From Polytrichum commune (taxonomy: Eukaryota; Streptophyta; Polytrichopsida; Polytrichales; Polytrichaceae): DNA of 64,000 nt. The notes beneath the pieces are model-generated. The model was given only the letters and a program-made list of their open reading frames with translations, was not told the origin of the DNA and ran no database searches. Where the stretch lies: assembly GCA_950295325.1 (NCBI GenBank), contig OX485806.1:20274001-20338000 (forward strand), written 5' to 3'. A program made the position numbers and the translations under genes. Below are positions 21,725 through 33,685 of the stretch, piece after piece. Numbering within the stretch: position 1 is the stretch's first letter; each line of letters opens with the position of its first letter.

Positions 21725-21890
21725 TAACATTATTCAGATTCATAACAATGTTTTGTGGGACTGACAATAATATTCCACATAGTATTCCCAGATACTCCCC
21801 ACATTTAGACTGAATGTGGGGAATATCCAAGGTTACTACGTAGAATATTGTTAGTCCCATAGAACAATGTTATGGATCTGAATAATGTTA
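21725..21890. repeat. Hairpin repeat (family F), long copy
   Basis: A 166-bp imperfect palindrome, with arms of about 80 bp pairing from 'taacattattcag' on the left to 'ctgaataatgtta' on the right. The centre is 'cccacatttagactgaatgtgggg'-like, itself a stem. It is probably a small foldback MITE. The duplication is not clear. Confidence 0.7.
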
Positions 21891-24790
21891 TGAATGCTTT
21901 CAAACCATTAGTAGCGAAACCTTGAAGCACCTTACATGATGGCTTTAAAAGAATCTTCCCATCAAGTATCCAATCAAACACATGCTACCTCCAATGGGGG
22001 GGCCAAGGACTCGAACTTCGGCTTGATAGGCACATGAATGGGGAACCTTATAACCGCCAATTTTGATGGAAAAAGAAACTTTTTAAACAAACAAACAAAA
22101 CAAACAAACAAAATAGAGGAAGAGGACCGTCGATTCCCTTGCTTCCCGATTCCCGATGGCTTGAGACCCACGATCCAATTTTTGCGGCTTGCTTATCATC
22201 GATTGCACCTCATTGGACTCGCATTTTATTTTATAATGCCATTTTTCTTTTTTCTTTTTTTCTTCAGAATTCGGGCTTTTGAGATAGACTCAATTCTTGG
22301 GGCGAATCTGTGAGTTTCATGAGAGGTGTGTGAGCCCTTGATGTTTATAGTCCTCAAATACGGCTAAGATTACATGTTTATATTGCATATATATTGCATG
22401 GTATCTTCCTTCATGATCAATCTAATATGGCGGCATTTGGTGTGAAATTAATATGAGACCGAAACTAAAAATCTACGGGTGAATCAAATCCATGCATGCG
22501 ATTCTGTCGGCCAAGTCACTTGTAAAACATAAGGACGTTGGCGCAATGATTTTAGTTTTGATTTGCAATCTCTTGCTAATTTTAAGTTCTCAAAATACAA
22601 AATGGAGTAGTTTGAGGGTTTTTCGTGGATGAAAAAGTCAAAGAAATTCCTAAAACTCATGGAAACTAGATGAAGTCGTCACATTTGGGATGAATATGTA
22701 CAAATATGAATGATGTTTTTTATATTATCGTCCATATGTGACTTCCATCACTCCAATAATTGCCGCTAGCGCTCCTCGCTTGAAACGTTATTCTAAAAAC
22801 TCATCGAGGTGGGGGTACAAATTGGAATTTGGTTTGTATCTACTTGAAGCTCATTATTTTGACAAGACTCTAGTACACCATAGTGGGATAATTGCATATA
22901 ATCGTAGAGATGTGATCGGCCAAGGTTAGACTAGACATCATCATGTTTGATGGAGGCCGGAGTAAAGCAAGGCAAACTAGTGTGGAGTTGTTGGGACAAA
23001 AAGAGACCAAAGCAAACTGGAGCTCAAACCAAATTGTAATAATGCAATATGGCATGCAAATGAAACTTCAATTCGCATTGTCGTGTAAATAGCGATCGTG
23101 TGTCACTGCAGCTCGAGTACCAACCATCATTAACAAATAATATTAAAACATAGCAAAGGCACACATACACAACACACTTTCACATTCTTGCCAAGTGAGA
23201 AGGACGAGAGTCAAACCCTAGCAAGAGTTCTAATTCTCTCTTCAAATGCACACAATGAGTCAAGTTATCTCTCACTCCACCACGGGAGAATCCAAGAGTG
23301 TAAGTAAGGGGAGGAGAACTCAAGATTTATTACAAACACATGCAATCTTCACCTCACACAAGCTCTCTCCACACACTCACTCACAAGGCTTGACTTGGCA
23401 AGAATGCCAAGCCAAAGAGGAGGCTCCTCACTTAGGAGCATCTCTCCAACTTCTAGGATTCATCCATCCAAATCTAAATGAATGAAACCTCACGGATAAG
23501 GTGTGGCCGCCGACGCCGCATACCGTGACAACATAGGCAATTGAAACTCACAACTTGCACATTTTGAGCAATGTTTTTTTCCTTTCTAGATAGGGAATAT
23601 ATAAGGCAATTTGAAGTGACAGTGAGGCTAGTTGCATCGCATCATGTGCGGTGTGATGTGATGCATGATGGCCAACTAACCTTGACTCTCTCCCTTCCCC
23701 AAGATAATATATATATATATATATATACTAATCTCCATGCTTGGAAGTTTGATTCTTCAATTAAAACTTCTCATAGAAGTAGGTGTGGTGTTGGCACGTG
23801 TTGCTAGCCCGGGATTCTACTCAGACTTTGGCACGCAATGAGCCAAAAGTTTAGAACTATGTGGTGTTTATAATTATGGTTGTATCTTGCTCAAATGAAG
23901 CAGATGACGAGTCTATCTTGTTTGCCTCCTCAAGCACTTTCTAGCAAGCTTTAAGACTTCAAACCCCACCTGAGCACTCCTACACGATGACACCCCCATG
24001 ACACCTCAATGTTTTGATGTGCAATGTTCCATATTGTTGCTCATTTCTTGAATGTATCAAATGAAGAAAATGCATCATAGTCACAAGTCCCTTTGTTTTG
24101 ATAACAAGCATGATATAGTAATTGGTTAAGATCACAAATTCGGTGGATTAGTGGAAACTTATCTATAAATACAACCCTAAGATGATCATAAGTTAAAATG
24201 TCAAAATGCCTCTTGAGATGTGAACACTTCATGAGGCACACATATGAACACCTTGAAGAATTTGGAGGTGATGTACGATTCCAATTTTTACATCTAGATG
24301 TCGACATTGACAAAATGATTATTTATTTTTGAGCAAGATCCAAAGGAGATTCACGCCGTGGATAGATATGTGATTGATGGCATTTAAAGTAATTGGCCCT
24401 AAGACAAGCACTTTTATGATTAGCGTCAGCCATTACCCTCGTAAAGTTTTGAGTGCACCTAAACATTGTTGCTATTATGGAAGTGAAGATGTTATTTCTT
24501 CTTGATTGATCACATAGGTTCCCCACCCCACCAATTATGTTGGCTATTGTATCTACATTCATAGTGAACAAATTTTGAACACAAAGTCAAATCTCTTTGA
24601 AACACATGTCTTTTGGGTGGTATTTTTAAAGACCACATCCAGCCACAAACCATTCAAACATGGATGCCCAAAGAAGATAAGTATCTAAATTTCACCCATT
24701 GACTTTTAGGGTTTAAGCATGTGCATTGTGCACTCAAATGTACACAACTTCAATAAAAGTCAAGACAAGCTACATCAAACAATCCTACTA
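21891..24790. other. Intergenic; no gene supported
   Basis: This stretch includes a short (TA)n tract at about 23706-23727 and a less A+T-rich patch at 23180-23540 that carries a small stem (cttggcaagaatgccaag). On the minus strand the patch has an AATAAA-containing region that could belong to a long terminal repeat, but I found no partner copy. A family-E remnant lies at about 24530-24700. Open frames here are short and featureless. Confidence 0.4.
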
Positions 24791-24793
24791 CTG

Positions 24794-25130
24794 TGGGCCA
24801 TAGGAATTTTTAGAGTCCACACTAATTTTCATAGTGGAATTAATGTGGGCCACATTAATTTTCACTCCACTCTAAATTATAGTAGAAAATTAGCGTGGGC
24901 CACAAGAATTCTTTTTTTAAGAAAAATAATGTGGGTGAGTATTGGTTTTGTGCTAGTTTTGATGTAAGGTGATTATTTTATTTTATGTAAGGCGTTGGTT
25001 GGAAGTCTTCATGAAGATTTAGGGGGAAGACCCGAGGTCTCAGATCCAAAGTAATTCCATATTGACTAGAAAATTAGTGTGGCCCATGCTAATTATTTCC
25101 ACGCTAATTTTCCACCCACACTAACATGAC
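24794..25130. repeat. Cluster of short palindromic motifs
   Basis: The motif aaaattagygtgggcc and its complement recur at least five times in both directions within about 340 bp (for example 'attaatgtgggccacattaat'-type palindromes near 24839-24860). This looks like nested or rearranged copies of one small inverted-repeat element. Confidence 0.5.
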
Positions 25131-25679
25131 TGTTTAGTGTAGCGATTCACAAGGTCAACTCCAAGACTCCATGTGTGCACCAATACCATGTTGTTAGATA
25201 TGTCACATGGTTCCCAACAACATTCAACATATCTTAGCAAGCAAGTCTAGTCTTTTCCGCATTCCTTGAAAGTGCGTAGACTTAGGGTGGGTTTACATTA
25301 CAGTTTGGGTCCATGAAGCTTGGGGTCTAAAACACCCGGGGGCCTTGATGGACTTCACTTTTGGACTCAACGTTGGACCCAAGCTTGAGATTGACCTTTC
25401 TCAAACTAAAAGGAATATTTAAATATTTTCTTCAGTGGGGACTGCGGAGCAAGATGTGGTGGGTTAGTAATGTTATAAGAAGTTCTATTCATGCAAAGCA
25501 TCGTGAAATTATCAAACTTAGAATGGTCAACAATTTGAAAAAAGACAACTTGCTTACCCAAGAAAATAAAATAAAATACCATTTCTTATTGTAAAATGGG
25601 TTTTAAAATATCAGTATAGACCTCATAATCCCAGGGAGTGGACTCTTCATACAACGTAAGAACTAACGTGAGTGTAAGA

Positions 25680-26439
25680 GGGGCCATTCACGGTTGGGGT
25701 ACTACTTTTGGGACAAAGGACTTAAGGACTTTCTCGCATTGATCTTGGATTTAATCATGATTTACTATTATTTGATCAATAAATTTTACATAAATAAGTA
25801 GATAGTTCATAAGCTTTATCAATAAATATTTTTATTATTATTTAATAATCACCCTAAACCCTAAACCCTAAACCCTAGGCCACATCAGTGGCATTTTTTT
25901 GCTATTTAGGTGTGCATTGGTGGTCAATTATTTCCTGTTATGTATCTTGGTACCTTGGTAAAAGTGTCATGTTTCCATTCATATAAATTTTTTTGTCCAA
26001 TTCTAATACTAGACGTTCCTTTTACGTGTGGCCGTGAGTATATGTATATTTGGACATGTTTGGTGCCACATGTAAAGTTGGGCAATTGCTATTCAATACA
26101 TATTTGGTTCTATTGGTACACACTTGAACGATGAGTGTGAGGGAAAAATTTGGGATCGTTTCGATTGATTCTTGTTGTCCTTTTCATTCCTTGATCCTAA
26201 GGTGAACAATTAAGACAACACTCCTGAATGTCCTTTAAGGAATCAAAAGGATATCTTAGATGACCCTATTCCTTCTAAATTAACTTTGTCAGTGTACTCG
26301 ATATGGAGTATGAAATGTAGGTATGATCCAATATATGCTTCACAATACAAATCTAAGCATACCAAGCATGTGAAGTTATCCAAAAAAGTCCGTTTTCCGT
26401 TAGACGGCGAAAAGCAGTACCCCAACCGTGAATGGCCCC
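25680..26439 (+). mobile_element. 760-bp element with 24-bp perfect inverted ends (Harbinger-like)
   Basis: The ends start ggggccattcacggttgggg and are perfect inverted repeats for 24 bp, with partial pairing for some 7 bp more. It sits in the family-B sequence 'gtgtaagaaggggt', which on comparison shows AAGA on both sides (25676-25679, 26440-26443), a 3-4 bp duplication. The G+C-rich ends starting GGGGCC and the short duplication point to PIF/Harbinger, though a 4-bp duplication is not the norm. Inside are three plant telomere units (25852-25872) and short open frames with no motif. Confidence 0.75.
25852..25877 (+). repeat. Interstitial plant telomere repeat
   Basis: Three full CCCTAAA units and one partial unit follow each other without error. 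This is the plant telomere sequence, here inside a transposon and not at a chromosome end. Confidence 0.85.
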
Positions 26440-26535
26440 AAGAAGGGGTAATACTGGTTAGAGACATTAGAGTACACAACATTCATAAAGGAGAGGATTT
26501 GTTTTTTTCTCTAGTTATGTACATTGCAAATCTTG

Positions 26536-27325
26536 CTCTTTTGGTGCCATTTGGCCATAGCATTTTCCACTCCAGAGTCCAGTTGACACATGAATAGATA
26601 CAAAGAGAGCATCGCCATTCAAAGTAGACCGAGACCAATTGAATGACATTGGAAAGCATCATATGAAGAGACATTATCGTGTTTCATGTACATGACAAAG
26701 TTTACCAAGCGTTGTTGTTGGGGGACACCCTTATCGGACACCCGGAAATTTTGAGCAACTCATTGGTAGATCTCACGTGATAGGCAATGATCGGCATGAC
26801 TAGTCCACACAACTCAAACTCCAAATCTGTGAAGTTTATGAGAGTTTGAATTGGCATGGAATGGCCAAGTGGAACTTTGTTGGTGCTCACAAAGTAGCTA
26901 GACATCCCAACATGGTACGACATTCAACATCTATAAGCAATTTGAGTAACATGGACTCTAAAATATGAAAAGATGAAAATTTATCAACAAATTTTGTAAG
27001 TTACTTTGAGAGGGTGTTCTAGGAATAACACAATGAAGGGGTTGAAAAAGAAACTCACCATTGTCACAAAATCACAAGTTCTTAAAGGACTTAAGTCCAC
27101 CCCAATTCCGAAAGTTATTCCCACATGCAACCCGTGCATGACTAGAAGCTAAGATGCCATGGGCCCATGTCTGACCATCCATATAGTTCATAAGGCCCCG
27201 CACGTTTACCTTCAACCCCTCAATGCCTACAAGGGCATTCTTGTATGTGGCCTAAACTTACATCCAATAGCCTTGTGGAATACTAGGTATTTTCCCACAC
27301 ATTTTAGTAATTTTTAAGACATAGC
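26536..27325. other. Intergenic; nothing recognisable
   Basis: I see no gene, terminal repeat or RNA here. The frames at 26483-26674 and 26702-26923 on the minus strand have no features. Confidence 0.4.
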
Positions 27326-27663
27326 CTTGGGGGGGGGAGTAGTCATTGGTTGGAGTAGCAATATACGTGCGAACAAATGATAGGGTATTTTAAAAACATG
27401 GGGGCTAAAAATTATAAATGGACTTAAGAGTAATATAGGGTATCAAAAATGGCACTGGACATCTTTAAAGTATTATAGGGTATGGAATAATAGGTAATTT
27501 GGAATTGTAAGTAATGCAAGCCATTTTTCTATTAACCCAAAGTAGAAATTTACATAATGATAGGATGTGAAAAAAAGAAGAAGAATTGAAAGTAATACCC
27601 CCCTTTAAAATAGTGGTTGTTCGCACCTATATCCTTAACTTTTTAACACACTGCCCCCCCGAG
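27326..27663 (-). mobile_element. hAT-type MITE with G-run/C-run ends, copy 2
   Basis: This 338-bp element has ends cttgggggg and, reversed, ctcgggggg. The 8-bp duplication gacatagc is perfect (27318-27325, 27664-27671). It is the reverse-orientation sister of 2500-2852; most of the length aligns by eye with scattered changes. Confidence 0.9.
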
Positions 27664-27671
27664 GACATAGC

Positions 27672-28506
27672 TATCGAAATCGGAAACTACCTCCAAAACT
27701 TTGATCATGAAATTGAATACATGGTCATCCTCTATATTTCATAAGTTCTCACAACTCAAATGACATTCTAAGCGTTTGATCACTTCAAGATCATAATGTG
27801 CTTGTGACTTACCACCAATCTATATTATTATATTTATATTTAGATAACATGTATATTTTTCTTTTTCTAAATAGATTTGTGATCCTGTGTTATGGAACAA
27901 TCCAAAAAACATTTATATATTGAACCGTATGAGTGTATTCATTTGAAATTTCATCAAAATTCAATTTTTAAATTTTGGAATAATATTTAAGAAACACTTT
28001 TGAAATGATGTTGTATAGCACATCTTAAAAAGGGTTTTACCCCTTAGATGTTAAGACCTTGTAGGCATTCATGGGTTAGAAGGTAGCCTTCAATCCATGT
28101 CATTGCCGGTTGGAGCCATGAGCAGTTCAAATATAGTGAACTAGTGCATGTTTTTGGCTACAACCAACAACCGGACTTTTGATGTAGTCCAAAAGGACCA
28201 TATTGAAATAGTTTATCAACAAACTTGGAGGCGACAAGATTTTACCACACTCTTTGTAGGAATCTCCAAGAACCAAAATCCTCGGAGAGAAAAAATTCAT
28301 CACATACGAACGTACCTTCTCATTCATGTAACACATACACCATAATATAATATGAAACCCCGATATGCTATTATAAGAGTTCATTGGACACCGGAAGTCA
28401 ACTCTAAAAAACACAGGTTAGTCCAGTCCAAGTCATTTGAGATGAATCGGCCATAAAAACCACAAACCTATATGGGTCAAGTTTAACGTTGGACGGATGA
28501 GAGGTA
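27672..28506. other. Intergenic; no gene supported
   Basis: A+T-rich sequence with two overlapping, opposite frames (28127-28414 minus, 28148-28345 plus) that carry no motif. Confidence 0.4.
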
Positions 28507-28665
28507 CATGTAGAAGGCTCTCTATTTCATCTTTACATGTCCTGGAATGTAGTTTCCACATGGGATACAAATGGATCTCAGCAAATGTGAGCATGCCATG
28601 TGGCAAACTTCATTCGAAGAGAAAGATAATTACTTTGTGTAGGAATAGAGAGCCCTCGACGGTGG
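28507..28665 (-). mobile_element. TA-flanked short MITE (family G), copy 1
   Basis: A 159-bp element with TA on both sides (28505-28506, 28666-28667) and inverted ends containing 'aggctctctatttc' and 'gaatagagagccct'. It is the reverse complement of the copy at 33303-33455 over essentially its whole length. No coding potential. Confidence 0.8.
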
Positions 28666-28683
28666 TACTCTTGTATGCAAGGA

Positions 28684-28709
28684 CTCTCTCTCTCTCTCTC
28701 TCTCTCTCT
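28684..28709. repeat. (CT)n microsatellite
   Basis: Thirteen or so uninterrupted CT units lie just outside the family-G element. Confidence 0.9.
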
Positions 28710-30860
28710 ACGCCGACCTTTCATGGAGGTGCGGGACGAGGACACCATAAGTTACTTCATGTTCTCAATTAGAGTATACAAGGTACATGAGTCACGGTGT
28801 CGGCCCACTTGAGGTCAAAATTCAATCCCTTGAATGCAAATCCTGGAAGGGCTAGTACTTGGCGGCAGCAATGTTTTTCCTCCCTCTTAGAGCCTGCACA
28901 CACATTGGCCGAATGACAAGGCACATAATTCATCTCCCAAATTCTTTGGAATCGCGGCCCCCCACACATCAAAATAATTGGTTTCTAAAATTGAAGGCCC
29001 TTGAAAGTTGGAAGTCAAGGGTGAAGGGGGGAGATTCCTTTGGCCAAAGACCAACACATGGCGAGAGGGAATTCAAGTTGGATACGAGCATTTCGATTCT
29101 CCAATCTATCCATGTTTTGTTTTTATTTTATAGGTTTGTGGTTGATTCATTTCAAATGTGTTGGGTGATAGACCTGTTGGAGGCATTTGAAACAAATTTC
29201 AGTGTGAAATCAACTTCAAAAACTAACCTCCACTGACTTACATTCTATTTCAAGGTATTTATGTTGGAGAGAGCAGATGTGCACTTGATATACATTGTAG
29301 CAATTCCCTCTTGTCCTAAACAAAGAGGGGACCGGGCATGACGCAAAACTTCATGTAGCATTGAGCACCGAGAGACGTTCATTTTGTCATAGTATGGGCA
29401 CTTTCAACTTCACAAACGAACTTGACCATTGGATTGAGTTTAGAATCGTCTCATCAAGTACACCTTGCACACCTGATACTGTGGTTTACCATTTGAAATT
29501 ACATATTGCAATAAGTTTTTTTTTTAAATAAATAAATTTAAGAATAATTTTCTGACCAAGTGAGTTACATCACGGTTCTTGATGTGTAAAACATCTATTG
29601 ATATTAGTTAGGTGAATGATGTTGCTATTGGTACAAAGTTATACCAACGTGTACCTCCAAACGGTAAATGGCATCAATAGGTGTAAAAGACGCAACAATC
29701 GCAACTAGGTATATATAGAATGTTGTAACTTGTCCGTTGTTGGTTTCAATTTTCAACATCCAAGTGAAACTGCAAGAACTATCAACGAGCAAACGTTAAC
29801 TCATCTTTCTCTCTTCAACTTATTGCATATGTCCAATCATTTGTAAGAAACCTTAAAATGGTTAACACATGTTGACCATGCAACCCAATCTCCTTGTGAC
29901 ACATGGTGTCTTTTTTGTATGTTTTCTTCTTACCTACAAGCCTTGCCATATATTATTGCTCAATGTAGGTATCCAATCAAGAGCGGCCACGTAAGGCCCA
30001 CAACACGTTAACGTAGACATCCACTTTTTGCCATCTTGACTACACCAAACGCTTCGACACTTGGCCTTGTGTAAAGTGCCGCAAACCGATTAATGCAAAG
30101 CGACGTCCACATTTGTGTAAACTTGAAGTTAAGAGAGGCATCGGCTTGCACTCCTCCTCGGCCTCCTTAAATAGGTGAGTGTAGGTGAAACCGGGGAAAC
30201 CCAACACACCTCCCAAACCCTACAAGGAGAGTCTGATACCTCACTCCACTCCAACTGGCTTCTTATTAACCCAAACAGTCCCGCTTCACTGACTCACAAG
30301 CAAGCCAAGTAACCCCTGAAGGGGTGTGTGTGTGTGTGTCCGATGATTCCGAAGGCAATAAATATTAAATTGAGCTTTTTGTACTCACGTCACTGTAAAG
30401 GCTGCAATTTCGGGGGAGGAAAAAGGTTGCGTTTCCTGACAGTATATCTTCTAAATTATAGGGATTCTGGGTAAGCTTACATGATGATGCTTTTTGGGCT
30501 TGGTGGAAGTTCTGGTGTCTGATTTCAGCACTTAACTGTACAGTTAGCTTTCTCTTCATGTTTATTCTGATTGCCCTCTGGAGAGTCTACAGTAATCTCC
30601 TGCTTCAGTACTGCTTAAGTGCTTCAGTGTGCAATTCTTTTTGGAAAAAGTAAGGGTTCATGTTTTATTGTTTGAATGTGTCATGTAAAGTCATTTGGTG
30701 TGGATGCATGACTTTTTTTACGTTGGTTGAACATTCAATGTTGGTTTGTTGATGTTTTGTTGAAACGTCTCTAACGATCGTCACAGTTCATCATACATCC
30801 GTCGCACTTCCGTTCGAACACCTGCCGGAGCAAAGCGATCGGTCGTTGATGTCGAGGACG
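28710..30860. other. Intergenic; family-E remnant, otherwise no gene supported
   Basis: About 29880-30020 matches dispersed family E ('ccttgccatatattattgctcaatgtagg', split by changes, then 'cacgtaaggcccac'). A (GT)n tract lies at 30326-30339. The 125-codon frame at 28859-29236 has no recognisable domain. Confidence 0.4.
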
Positions 30861-30877
30861 ACGCCGTGTAGAGCTTC

Positions 30878-31070
30878 ATACCAGGGCCACACCGGTAGGC
30901 CTAGCCAGAAACACCAACCCTACATATTCTCCGGGAATACAGGGTTGGGATTTCAGATGGTTGGAGTAGCTCCAGCCATCTGAAATCCCAGCCCTGTATT
31001 CCCGGAGAATATGTAGGGTTGGTGTTTCTGTCTACTGGAGCTGCTGGGGTTTTTGGTGTGGCCCTGGTAT
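30878..31070. repeat. Near-perfect 60-bp-arm palindrome formed by inverted LTR ends
   Basis: The arms at 30907-30966 and 30970-31029 are reverse complements at 58 of 60 positions, with a three-base centre. Both changes would be G:U pairs in RNA. Outside them, after unpaired 13- and 25-base stretches, a further 16-bp perfect pair follows (30878-30893 with 31055-31070). The right outer pair runs into a retrotransposon primer-binding site, so the structure looks like two LTR ends head to head. A transcript would fold into a long hairpin. Confidence 0.85.
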
Positions 31071-31077
31071 CAGAGCC
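31065..31077 (+). other. Retrotransposon primer-binding site (tRNA-iMet type)
   Basis: TGGTATCAGAGCC is the canonical plant sequence complementary to the 3' end of initiator methionine tRNA, where plant LTR retrotransposons start minus-strand DNA synthesis. It lies directly after the palindrome, as expected at the inner edge of a 5' LTR. Confidence 0.75.
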
Positions 31078-31263
31078 TTTGAAGTCGGTGGCACTTTTAG
31101 ACAGATTCGACAAATGTCTCGATAGGTTGGATGTGGGTCAAGCGGGGTGCCTCCGGTTTCGTCCGTTTCCCATTGCGATTCATCGAATCAAAGGGTTTAG
31201 AAAGCGATATGAGTAAAGTGCGCACTAACGGCTTTGGTACAAAGTGTGTACTTAAGGGGGGGA
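31078..31263 (+). mobile_element. Short LTR-retroelement interior (TRIM-like) ending in a polypurine tract
   Basis: Between the primer-binding site and the purine tract AAGGGGGGGA (31254-31263) lie only about 176 bases, without protease, integrase or reverse transcriptase sequence. This spacing is that of TRIM elements. A matching 3' LTR after the tract (ttactgtatttgatgtgg onward) was not found in the upstream arm, so the element is incomplete or rearranged. Confidence 0.45.
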
Positions 31264-33302
31264 TTACTGTATTTGATGTGGTCACGACAGTGTAATTCCA
31301 TAAAGTTCCTTTTGGTATTTAGTAGCTGGTGAAATGAAATGAACTAAACTGAAGCTGTGGCCGTAAAGTCCAAGCGTTTTCATCCTTTGCCTTATGAAGA
31401 GAATAGAGCTGTGAGTTTCATGGAGACGGTGAGTAAAAAATAACGACTCGTGATTTTTGCAAAAGTGGGGAGGACGTGGCACCAGAAACTCAACAGGAAA
31501 CATGCAAGTGTGTAATTCTTACAGATTAATATATCATACAGGTGAGTCTGCTACATTACACTGCACTGTATCTTGTTCAGTGTAGCATTAGAATCAATGT
31601 GCTGTATAGTTGTCATGTGTCAAATACTTTCAAACTCTTTAAAATTGATGTGTTGAAGTTTCTTGTCATAAGCTTCAGTAATCTGTATGTTTGGATAGAT
31701 TTAATGCACCTTAATCTATGTTCGTGATATACGATGTGGTCCACCTTCCATGATATTCTACATCAATGAAAAAGGGTATTACTAAAAGAATAGCGTGACC
31801 TATGATAGTGGGTTCATTTGTTCATGTGTGTGGATCAATGATGAATAGCATGGTCCATGCTAAATCAAATATATTATAATGTAGTCAGTCAAAACGTATT
31901 ATGTAGAATTACCTAGAAATTACTCTATATATGTTGACCATTGCTTCTGTCCCATTCCACATTTTGATCTTGGTTCAATACCTCCAACATGTTGAACTAG
32001 GGATGGACTTACATATTGGTGAAGTTTTTCACCTCAATAACATGATTGAATAATAACACTAGATTCGGGGCTCGATAATGATCCATTTATATAAAGGTGT
32101 GGAACAAAAAGTTGCGCCTCTCTTTCATGGGTGTCAGTGATCAATCACCAAGTGAATACGCACTTCAAGACCCAACATTCCTTTCTTCAACGGAAGAAAG
32201 TTTGCATGTTTAAACTTGCATGTTTTGTGAATGGAGATGCCGAAGCGACTTCAACTTGTTCGCGGTATTGGGTACTTATAAATTATATATATGGCAAATG
32301 CAAAATTTAGAATTAAAGTCAGAGAAATGCTTTGAAAGCCACTACAGATGCCTTGATGACTTTCAGGCCAAGACTCTCAAAGGTTATATATAGTATGGAG
32401 TGTAGTGTCCCCAAATTCCTCCGCCTGATGTGAATCCACTTGGCTTCCTTCCAAAACAAACATTCATTTCCCGAAAAACAATTGCAAATGATGGGAAATG
32501 GATTGGCTGACATCCACTGTGACTTCAAATATTCATAATTGTGATTCATGAGGATGCATGTAAGCTTGTGAGTGAAGGGCCCAGCCACACACAGCTTAAG
32601 GTCAAGTTTGGAGGATGGTACTTGGTAAAAACAATTTGGACCCTTGTAAATGTGCCCATAATGGTGGGATCTAATATGCTGCCTCTCCTTTTGTTGGCTC
32701 TGTCTGTAGGACAGAGACTATGCATCAACTTCTTCGTTTCAAGAGCAAATTTCGTAACCACTTTGTGTTCACACTTGGACGTTACTCGTTCTTGTTATTT
32801 TAGTCCACTTTATGTAATGTGGATGTTAACTATAGTTTATATATATATATATACAAGTGCTCCCTAAAATGAATTGAAAGAAATCTAGTTAACTATAGTT
32901 AATTTGGCAGTTCTCGATTATTTATTTTTTAAATTTCGGGTGATAAATGAGTAGCTTCAATCCTTGACCTGTATTTGAGAAAAAGGTGCACAAAATCCAA
33001 GAAAGGTTTGGTATAGTGAATAGCCATGGATTGGCGTGAGCAAAGTAATCAGCCATGGTGGTTATTGGACTTGAAAATTTGGCAACTTGAGGTTTGGACT
33101 CGGACATGAAAAAAACACCCCAAAAATAATAATGGGGATGAACTTTAAAAAACCAAAGCTCCACCATCCTGGGGTCCAACCACACCACCTAGTTGAGAGA
33201 ATTAGCTAACTAACAAGTCAGTGAGGATTAGCTAATTGAAATACTAGCTAATAAAAAATCATGGCTACACCACCCATCTAGGAGAGTTAGTGAAATCAAC
33301 TA
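31264..33302. other. Intergenic; no gene supported
   Basis: Only short frames without motifs occur (for example 32541-32867 plus and 32319-32588 minus, overlapping). A (TA)n tract lies at about 32837-32851. No terminal repeats were recognised. Confidence 0.4.
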
Positions 33303-33455
33303 CCGTAGAGGGCTCTCTATTCCAACACAAAATAATCATTTTCCCCATCTCAAAATTTGTCATGTGTCATGCTCACATTTGTCACGATCTACTTGTATCC
33401 CACGTGGAAAATACATTCTGGCACATGTAAAGATGAAATAGGGAGCCCTCTATGG
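33303..33455 (+). mobile_element. TA-flanked short MITE (family G), copy 2
   Basis: A 153-bp element starting ccgtagagggctctctatt and ending, reversed, ccatagagggctccctattt. TA lies on both sides (33301-33302, 33456-33457). Inverted partner of 28507-28665. The TA duplication places it with Tc1/mariner-type (Stowaway-like) MITEs. Confidence 0.85.
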
Positions 33456-33685
33456 TAACTCATATGCGAGCTAGCCGATCGCATGGGTACACATCCTGGT
33501 TACCACTAACCAAAGGTTGACCAATTCAAGAGAGGAGTTAAGTTTGACCGACCAAAGTTTTGCTCAACTTGCCCAAGTTTTGAGCATGACACCACTTATG
33601 ATACATTATAATTTTGTGGCCCGCACCATTTGTGTTTCATTATGATTAAAATATTAGAATTATAATTGACTATTATAAAATTATC

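Larger units (their letters stand above)
25630..26535 (+). mobile_element. Family-B left end, interrupted by a Harbinger-like element
   Basis: cccagggagtggactcttca starts the copy, followed by 'gaactaacgtgagtgtaag'. After the inserted element at 25680-26439 the family sequence resumes ('aaggggtaatac', 'cattcataaaggagagg', 'ctctagttatgtacatt'). Similarity fades after about 26530, so the right part is lost. Confidence 0.7.
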
